Assembly: GCA_000697355.1 (NCBI GenBank)
Contig: JNEN01001257.1
Location: forward strand, 62,001-126,000
DNA length: 64,000 nucleotides
Source of the DNA: Syncephalastrum monosporum B8922
Lineage: Eukaryota > Mucoromycota > Mucoromycetes > Mucorales > Syncephalastraceae
Direction of reading: 5' to 3'
Made by a program: the position numbers and the translations under genes. Each line of letters opens with the position of its first letter. Position 1 is the stretch's first letter. This document shows, in pieces, positions 58,141-64,000 of the stretch. The notes beneath the pieces are model-generated. The model saw only the letters and a list, made by a program, of their open reading frames with translations, was not told the DNA's origin and did not search any database.

Positions 58141-59043
58141 ATGACTCGACCCAAGCGATCTTTCGATGAACCTTACGAGCACCCTTCCTACACACGATTC
58201 AGCAAGCGACGTAAAGCCTCCACCAGAGATCGCTCTGCTGCAGTCCGTGTTGCCGAGCCCACCGCGGCCGCCACCCTTCCCGGGCAGGCAGGGCACAAGC
58301 GCCCCGAACCCGACGTCGATGCGGAGAGCCTGGAAAGCGAGGAGCCTGAAGGTGTTGAAGGAGAAGCGAAGATCCAGAAGGTGACTATGGCGCTTGCTGA
58401 GAAGGAGAAGGAGAAGGAGACGCGTACGCTTGAGTGGTTGGCTGCGCAGGAAGAATCTCTGTCCGGTGAAGAACGTGACACGAGAGAAGGAGAAGAGGAG
58501 AAGGGAGAGCAGGTAGAAGAGCTGAAGACGGCGGTGGAGGATGCTGACTCCACCCAAGATCTTGCGGCTAATGAGGACGAAGATGCATCCTCAGTTGCGA
58601 GCTATCAGTCGGAGATGTGGCAATCCGACGGTGAAACCGATGGAGAAGAAGGAGAAGAAGGAGAGGAAGTAGAAGTAGAAGACTGTGCTGGGGATGGCAA
58701 TTCTGAAGTTGAAAAGGAGAACAAGAGCATTGCGGATGGCGCGCTTGACGACGCGGACGAGCTGCGCAAGAAGTACTTTGCGCTCGTCAAGGAGGCCAAG
58801 AAGATGGACGAGAAGCTGTTCGGTGAGCAGAAGAGGAACGGGAGACATGCCATCGCGCTTCAGAAGGAGAAGAGGAAGCTGCGTCACGCTAAAAGGAAGC
58901 TGAAGAGCCTCCAGAGAGAGCAGCAGCCGCAGCAGTCGAGGTCTCCCTCCTCTTCTCGCTTGCTGTCCCCATCCTCCTCCCGCTCCTGCTCACCCGCTGC
59001 CCCCACCTCACCACTGTCGCGCCCACCGCTGGGCAGCCCATAA
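58141..59043 (+). CDS. Highly charged protein, family not recognised
   Basis: Single exon, 300 residues. The N-terminus is basic (T-R-P-K-R-S-F and F-S-K-R-R-K-A-S). Most of the centre is Glu/Asp-rich (E-E-G-E-E-G-E-E-V-E-V-E-D). Residues 205-260 are a predicted coiled coil or helix (Y-F-A-L-V-K-E-A-K-K-M-D-E-K-L). The C-terminus is Ser/Pro-rich with S-R-S-P-S-S-S-R repeats. No domain was recognised; this composition fits a nuclear or chromatin-associated protein. A perfect donor (aag|gtacgt) follows directly after the TAA at 59041, with a good acceptor (ctaaag) at 59114, so a 3'UTR intron is likely, or the coding frame once continued into the decayed region downstream. Confidence 0.55.
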   Translation: MTRPKRSFDEPYEHPSYTRFSKRRKASTRDRSAAVRVAEPTAAATLPGQAGHKRPEPDVDAESLESEEPEGVEGEAKIQKVTMALAEKEKEKETRTLEWLAAQEESLSGEERDTREGEEEKGEQVEELKTAVEDADSTQDLAANEDEDASSVASYQSEMWQSDGETDGEEGEEGEEVEVEDCAGDGNSEVEKENKSIADGALDDADELRKKYFALVKEAKKMDEKLFGEQKRNGRHAIALQKEKRKLRHAKRKLKSLQREQQPQQSRSPSSSRLLSPSSSRSCSPAAPTSPLSRPPLGSP

Positions 59044-59114
59044 GGTACGTTTTTTGTCGTCTCCACTAGTTGTATTTGACACAGTAGTATTCTAATGACC
59101 TTTTCTCTCTAAAG

Positions 59115-60180
59115 CTCCCGTGGGTTTTGCCTGGGACAGCACGCGGCGAGGTGATCCGTCTACACGATTGCTATGGCAGTGCACATGATGCAGTCGCCCA
59201 AGCCAAACCATCAAGCCGAGCTGCTTCAAACCGAGTTCGGCACGAGTTCGGCAACCCTTCGATCGAGGTGGCCGACTCTCTCGCACCCACGGAACTGCCT
59301 TCGATCCGGATTGGTACCCCCAAAGACAGTCAATGTAACCGAACAGGATCCGTTCCAAGCTATGGATGGTCTACCAAAATGCCACGAGTGACACCAAGTG
59401 GGCGCGCGAGAAAACCCTCTATGAACCCAAGCGTCACGACTGCGACCCCGAAGGACGCAAGCACCATTGCAACAGTAGCGTCATTGTCGAGCGCTGCAAG
59501 ATCGACGACGACAGTGCCATGATATACACCCACCCGCCATCTTGGACCACCATAAATATGCGTGGCAGATCTACCTCCAGACGAGCGACAGCCTCGACGA
59601 GTTGACACCGCGCATGACGATGCATTTCTGCTGGCGTGCCTTCAACGATACGCCGATTACGAGCCATGTAGCCAGGTGTGCCGAGGGGGAGAAGCGTGCC
59701 TGGGACTTGTACGGTTGTTTCTTCTCCGAGTATCCACATCCACATCCCAGACCAGCTAAAAGTGCGTGACTTCCGGTCCGATATCCTCTGCCTCTCCGCT
59801 TTCCGTCCTGAGCAACGCGAATCCGCCCGGTTCACCAAGACCTTGAGCGTGTATTCTCTCCTGGGGCGTCTCAAGTTGCATTCCGTGCTGTACGACGACC
59901 AGATCCTCGCACTCATCCTATGCCTGCTCTTGCTCGAATGCAAGGGCGCGCTTACCCACATCCTCCGTATCTGCCGCACCGCCCTGGACGTCTGGTCACA
60001 AGAAAGAAAACGATGCCGACCAGGTGACAGGCGAGATCGTCCTTTTCGCGCTGCTCGTTATCTACAGCCAGGCAGGCGACATGGCAACGTTCCGACGGGT
60101 TGCTCAAACCCCATCCTGGATGTCACGGTGCCTTACTTGCTCCGTGCTGGCGATCATCCAGACCTTCCACGACCCGCATT
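59115..60180 (+). pseudogene. Mosaic of decayed coding fragments (several frames)
   Basis: Adjacent open stretches in different frames read like pieces of one or two old proteins: W-A-R-E-K-T-L-Y-E-P-K (about 59400), Y-A-W-Q-I-Y-L-Q-T-S-D-S-L-D-E-L (about 59560), F-T-K-T-L-S-V-Y-S-L-L-G-R-L-K-L-H-S (about 59840) and G-E-I-V-L-F-A-L-L-V-I-Y-S-Q-A-G-D (about 60030). The last two join if one frameshift near 60000 is allowed. No family was recognised. A pseudogene or captured gene fragment is the best reading; a strongly spliced gene is less likely because stops fall inside the blocks. Confidence 0.35.
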
Positions 60181-60441
60181 TACAGTGACAACGAAGTCGA
60201 AGGTATCAGCAGTAGCCTTATTCCACCCGAGTTTCTCATCATGCGGACGCCGCCCCGAATGTCACCCCATCGCCTGGAGCTTAAGCTCGGTCAATCGATC
60301 ATGTTTCTATGCAACATCAGTCTCAAGGAAGGTCTTCGCAACAGAACTAGGCTGATACGTCATCGATTCAAGCGCTACATAAAGGGGCGAACCGCGTATT
60401 TTTGGTACCGCGAAGCCGTGATCACTATCTTGTGCGCATGA
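60181..60441 (+). pseudogene. Helitron/PIF1-type helicase C-terminal fragment
   Basis: The frame reads Y-S-D-N-E-V-E-G, I-P-P-E-F-L, then P-H-R-L-E-L-K-L-G-Q-S-I-M-F-L-C-N-I and G-L-R-N-R-T-R-L-I. This is the L-P-P-H-x-L-x-L-K-x-G-x-P-I-M-L-L-R-N-L...G-L-x-N-G-T-R-L block near the end of PIF1 helicases, in particular those of Helitron rolling-circle transposons. N-G-T has become N-R-T and R-N has become C-N, as in decayed copies. No Walker motifs, Rep domain or final S-R motif is present nearby. It lies directly against the mosaic on its left in another frame. Confidence 0.55.
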
Positions 60442-61199
60442 AATTAGTGAGAGTGGCACCGTCCTCTCCAAATATGCGCTGGACGAGTAGTGTCTGGGTG
60501 GTGCTCTAGGGAAAACAGATCCTACTGCTGCCTGCTGAAAATCTGTACGCAATGCTACAGCCAGCAGAAATCAAGATTCCGGATACCGTGTAGACATTAT
60601 TACATCGCGTCACCGATATAGCGAAGGCCCTGACCGTCACAACATGTCTTTGATCGGCCGTGTCTATGCACCACGGGTCCACAGATTATCAAGAATCGGC
60701 GAACGCCCGCCACACCCATGACCGTGCTACAAGGGCTATTTACCATGCCAAATGATCGGAAACGACCAGGTCATTGGCCACCTTTGCTTATTCCCTCTGT
60801 TCATGTCCCCATTCTTCGTTATTCGCGTCCAACCTAGTTGGGGGGGGGGGAAGTCAATGGTATCGAAACACGTACACAAAGAACCACAAGGTACAGAAGT
60901 ATACAGTTGTTCGAACTTCCAATCAAACCAGAATTGATCGTCGATCAAATAAACAGATACTTTCCTGATTTTTTTTTGACGCTCATCATGCCAACAAAGG
61001 ATACTGCTTTTTTCCATTTCTATTTTTTTGGAGTGCCATTTCATTCTTTCTGTGCGTGTGCAAGTATATCTTATGTACAAGGCAAAATGGAGATAGGTGG
61101 AAACAGGGATATATGGACATTGAATAATCGAATAGAATAGGAGCGTGGGGTAGGGTACATGGCTCTTTTCCCCTCGTACTATGTAGTACGAGGCTAAAT
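60442..61199. other. Intergenic, right of the helicase fragment
   Basis: About 760 bases before the TAF7 stop. The first part may hold further decayed sequence; nothing is recognisable. A 10-base G run lies near 60839. Confidence 0.45.
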
Positions 61200-62628
61200 T
61201 CAGCTCATTTCTGCCAGGTGGGCTTCCTTCAACGCAAGTTGTCTCTTGAGGTTCTCGACATAGCCCTCGAAACGTCTCTGTCAAAACATGGATGTGTGAG
61301 TCATAGAGGTACAGCATCCCATGAACACCTTGTTACCTTCAAGATCTGGTTAGGCGCGGTAAGGGCATCGCGTTCCTTGCGCTGGATAGCTTGCTGAATC
61401 TCCAAAATTTCCTGCCGTTTTTGTTCTGCAGCAGGCAAAGAGGAAAATAAAAATAGAAATAAAAGCGTAAGTTTCTTGCGGGATAGCAGGACAAGAGACC
61501 AACGTACCTATCTCGTTGGAGGTGCCGGCCTCGTCTTCCTCCTCATTTTCTTCGTCTTCGCTTTCTTCCTCTTCGTCCTCGTCCTCGTTGTCTTCGTCGT
61601 CCTCGTCGTCCACGTCTTGGGTCAGCTCGCGGTCAATCGCAGCCGCCAAGTCTTCGTCGCTTTCGCTTTCCTCGCTCTCATCGATGTCGATATCTTGCGT
61701 GCCAATATCTGACTCGTTCTCCATCTCGGTCTCTCGGTCATCGAACACCTCTACATGCCCACCGCCCACGTATGAGCTCGCTATCCCACCCACGTCGCCT
61801 GCTGTTTCCTTACCGTATTGTACATCTTCTGCGGTTGCATCCACTTCGAGCAGCCGTTCGACCTCGCGTTCGACCTCCTCAATAGCCTATCGTTCCATTG
61901 AGTGAATAAAATAATATATGCGATCGCGCAAACTGTTACCCGCTTGGACAGCTTCTTTCGAAAACGGCGCTTGCGAACGTGCTTGAGAGGCGGGGTGAGA
62001 CCATGGTTGAACGTATAAGGGTCGTTGGCGACGTTCATCTGTGCTGTGCTGTTGTGTGTGTTGTTTTCTTTCGATGCGTTTTCAATAAGGAGCATCTGTG
62101 GCAAGTGTGTGAGTCTGCCGCCACCCATGATGCACGGTACGCACGCTTCATTACCTGAGATATGTCGGCTACTTTGAAGAACTGCTTCTTATCGAGTGTC
62201 TTTTGTGATTCGATAATGGTGGGCAGGTCGACCAGCGTCGCATCGTATTTTTTGCCATCGGCGTAGAAGGCGCCTCGTCGACTGTCTTGCACAAGAATGA
62301 GTTCTCTGGGTTCAACCATCCATCAAGTATATGAAAGATTCAATCAACCTTTAAATTGCAGCTTGACATTGTCAGGGATTTCTCGCTTCCGCACGTTTTC
62401 TCTCAGCTGGTGGCAGAGTTCGGGATCGGTGACACGCAGGATCAAGTTTTCTTCGATCGCGGCGTCCGGTTCTTCTTCGTCGTCTGATCCGGCTGAAGGT
62501 GCGGCGGTGCCTCCTCCACTGCCCGTCGTCAATTTGATCTTGATCGTCTTGTCTTTGCCGTCCCCCTTCGAGACAGTTCGAACTCGCTTTTGCTTTTTCG
62601 GTTTCTCCACTGCACCGTTTTTTTCCAT
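61200..62628 (-). CDS. TAF7: TAF7 (TFIID subunit)
   Basis: Five exons. The start M-E-K-N-G-A-V-E-K leads through a basic/Ser-rich linker to the TAF7 (TAFII55) domain: E-E-N-L-I-L-R-V, R-R-G-A-F-Y-A-D-G-K-K-Y, A-T-L-V-D-L-P-T-I-I-E-S-Q-K-T-L-D, F-F-K-V-A-D-I-S-Q-M-L, and after splicing F-N-H-G-L-T-P-P-L-K-H-V-R-K-R-R-F-R-K. The D-L-P...E-S-x-K-T and K-x-V-R-K-R-R-F-R blocks are diagnostic. After the domain come E-V-E-R-E-V-E-R-L-L, an acidic tract of about 70 residues, and a C-terminal coiled coil ending H-L-A-E-M-S. TAF7 binds TAF1 in TFIID and restrains its activity. The start is 133 bases from the divergent CENP-K-like gene. Confidence 0.93.
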
Positions 62629-62761
62629 GGTTGTGGAAGTGTGTGTCAAATAAAAGAGAGAAAGAAAGTGGGAAGAAGTGAAATAACGGAATAAAAGACG
62701 CGGCAACAGAAAATCAAATTCGGTCATCCTTCGGTTTGCTCTCTTCAGATAAATTGGCCCA
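62629..62761. promoter_or_regulatory. Short bidirectional promoter of TAF7 and the CENP-K-like gene
   Basis: Only 133 bases separate the two divergent start codons. GA/CT-rich (aaagagagaaagaaagtggga); no TATA was seen for either side. Shared control is inferred from distance. Confidence 0.55.
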
Positions 62762-64000
62762 ATGTCTTTTATTGAGGGCAAACTCAAGGGGTTTATTGCC
62801 ACTGCTGCCACCGACTTTGACTCGACCCTCTCACAAGATCGTGCTATTCCAAGCGAGGAAGACGGTACACCCCGTGGCCACCAACTCGATGCTCTCCTGG
62901 CAGAGCACAAGACTCGTCGCGATGCTCTCTGGAAACGGCTCCATGAGGTGACCCATCTAATCTAATCTAAACTAGTCTTGTTTTGCAGTTAAAAAACAAA
63001 AACGGTCCGTCTCACGCGTGCATTAGCTAGAAGACGAAAAGAAAGCGAGAGGCCAGTTCCGTCTGGACGAGCAAAGATCAAACCTGCAGGAGAAGGTAAG
63101 ACACAGTGTGCCTTGTGTTGTTGCTGCTGTGGTCAGTTGAGCTTGCTAACTTGATGATAGCAAGCTGCCATGACCCAGTTTGAGGATAGCGAGATGCGAA
63201 GACAAATGGATCATCAGCTCCAAGGTGCGAACCCCTGTGATACCGTGTTATATCCAAACTATCGTCTCACATGGCAACAGAAATCAACACGATCAAGCAT
63301 CCCGAGAACGAAGTAGCCCAGCTCCAGGCAAAAGATCGCCTGGTCGCCACCGTCTCTCAGCTCAAGGACCTCAAGCGCCATCTGAGTCAAGAGCTCGCAC
63401 ACGCAAGAGAACGCCTCGCGCGTGAAGAAGCTGCTTTGGGCGAAAGCGAAGAACTCAAGAGTGTGCTCGAGACGAAATACGATCAGGTCGATTCTCCCGA
63501 GGCCATTCGCCAATTCGTCAGGTACGACAGTAGCAAGATAACAAGATAACAAGCAAGACATATGCCTTTCCTTCCTTCCTTCCTTCTTATGTTTATACCC
63601 ATTTAGCCAAAATAAGGGAAAACGCGCCGTGATCCGTGCACGCCAAAACCAAGTCATGTCCGAACTGCGAGACTTCCTCGACATGTACTACCCGCCTCAC
63701 CCTTGCCAGGTAAGAACAAAAGGACTAGGCATTTGAGCCACCTTGTTCATGTTCATCTTGTCCATCCCAGCCGGAAAAGCATAAGCGCGCCAACGTTGAC
63801 AGCAGCGATGAAGAAGACGAGGAAGAAAGTGCGGAGGAGTTATGCGACCTAAAGTTCTTGGTCGAGGTAAGCAAAAAGTCTTGGTTTTTTTTTTTTTTAA
63901 AAAAAAAGTCGCAAAGCTTACCTTACTTGTGCTTAGGATTTGATCAACGCTGCCGTTCTCGCTCCAGAAAACCCTTACATTGATCTCGTGCCAGGTAGCT
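62762..64000 (+). CDS. CENP-K-like kinetochore protein, 3' end outside window
   Basis: At least seven exons, the last cut by the window edge. The start M-S-F-I-E-G-K leads to a long coiled coil (residues about 40-190: L-D-A-L-L-A-E-H-K, L-V-A-T-V-S-Q-L-K-D-L-K). Then comes L-R-D-F-L-D-M-Y-Y-P-P-H-P, an acidic loop and L-K-F-L-V-E-D-L-I-N-A-A-V-L-A-P-E-N-P-Y-I. This order (long coil, h-F-P-x-P motif, then L-x-x-x-I-x-x-L-x-N...P-x-D-P-Y) is that of CENP-K (S. pombe Sim4 complex), part of the inner kinetochore CCAN that sits on centromeric chromatin with CENP-H, CENP-I and CENP-M. The remaining C-terminal part, W-P-P-Y-I-E-x-L in the family, should follow beyond 64000. Confidence 0.72.

Overview
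The window is a stretch of fungal nuclear chromosome. The genes are split by many short GT-AG introns of about 50-130 nt and lie in compact convergent, divergent and tandem pairs. The content (FAR1-domain protein, class II aldolase, Miro, TAF7, SHQ1, lineage-type SAM methyltransferases, F-box/TPR/LRR protein, pogo-, Helitron- and TnpB/Fanzor-like debris) fits an early-diverging filamentous fungus. A member of Mucoromycota, probably Mucorales, is the best guess, but this is inference from gene style and the genus cannot be named. No tRNA, rRNA, CRISPR array or prokaryotic operon was seen.

Layout 0-25 kb: the 3' part of a FAR1-type zinc-finger gene that enters from the left edge; a PLP aminotransferase; a peroxisomal adenine-nucleotide-type carrier; TRM112; an isolated MATA-type HMG-box gene in a gene-poor AT-rich island; a SAM methyltransferase converging on the Miro GTPase GEM1; a tandem UBZ4-like zinc-finger protein (possibly SLX4-like); mitochondrial ribosomal protein bL35m divergent from a ZC4H2-like coiled-coil protein; a second SAM methyltransferase converging on SHQ1.

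Layout 25-50 kb: a 3.7 kb stretch without recognisable genes; a HAL4/HAL5-like kinase; mitoribosomal mS34; a membrane-anchored LEA-2 protein; a decayed TnpB/Fanzor-like fragment; the M3 oligopeptidase PRD1 and fructose-bisphosphate aldolase FBA1 in tandem; a bHLH factor converging on a GT49/LARGE-like glycosyltransferase; a 2.8 kb gap; a TPR-F-box-LRR protein; an MTFP1-like mitochondrial protein.

Layout 50-64 kb: a thioredoxin-fold/F-box fusion; a PTM1/GOST seven-helix membrane protein; the La RNA-binding protein; a truncated pogo-like transposon; a charged nuclear-type protein; a mosaic of decayed coding fragments including a Helitron/PIF1-helicase end; and TAF7 divergent from a CENP-K-like kinetochore gene that runs off the right edge.

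Most genes are independent housekeeping functions. Loose themes are mitochondria (GEM1, bL35m, mS34, MTFP1-like), RNP assembly and modification (TRM112, SHQ1, La), and ubiquitin-ligase adaptors (two F-box proteins within about 5 kb). I did not find a clearly new multi-gene system. The most unusual items are the thioredoxin/F-box fusion, the ZC4H2 protein lacking its zinc finger, the kinetochore gene and the three types of transposon remnant.
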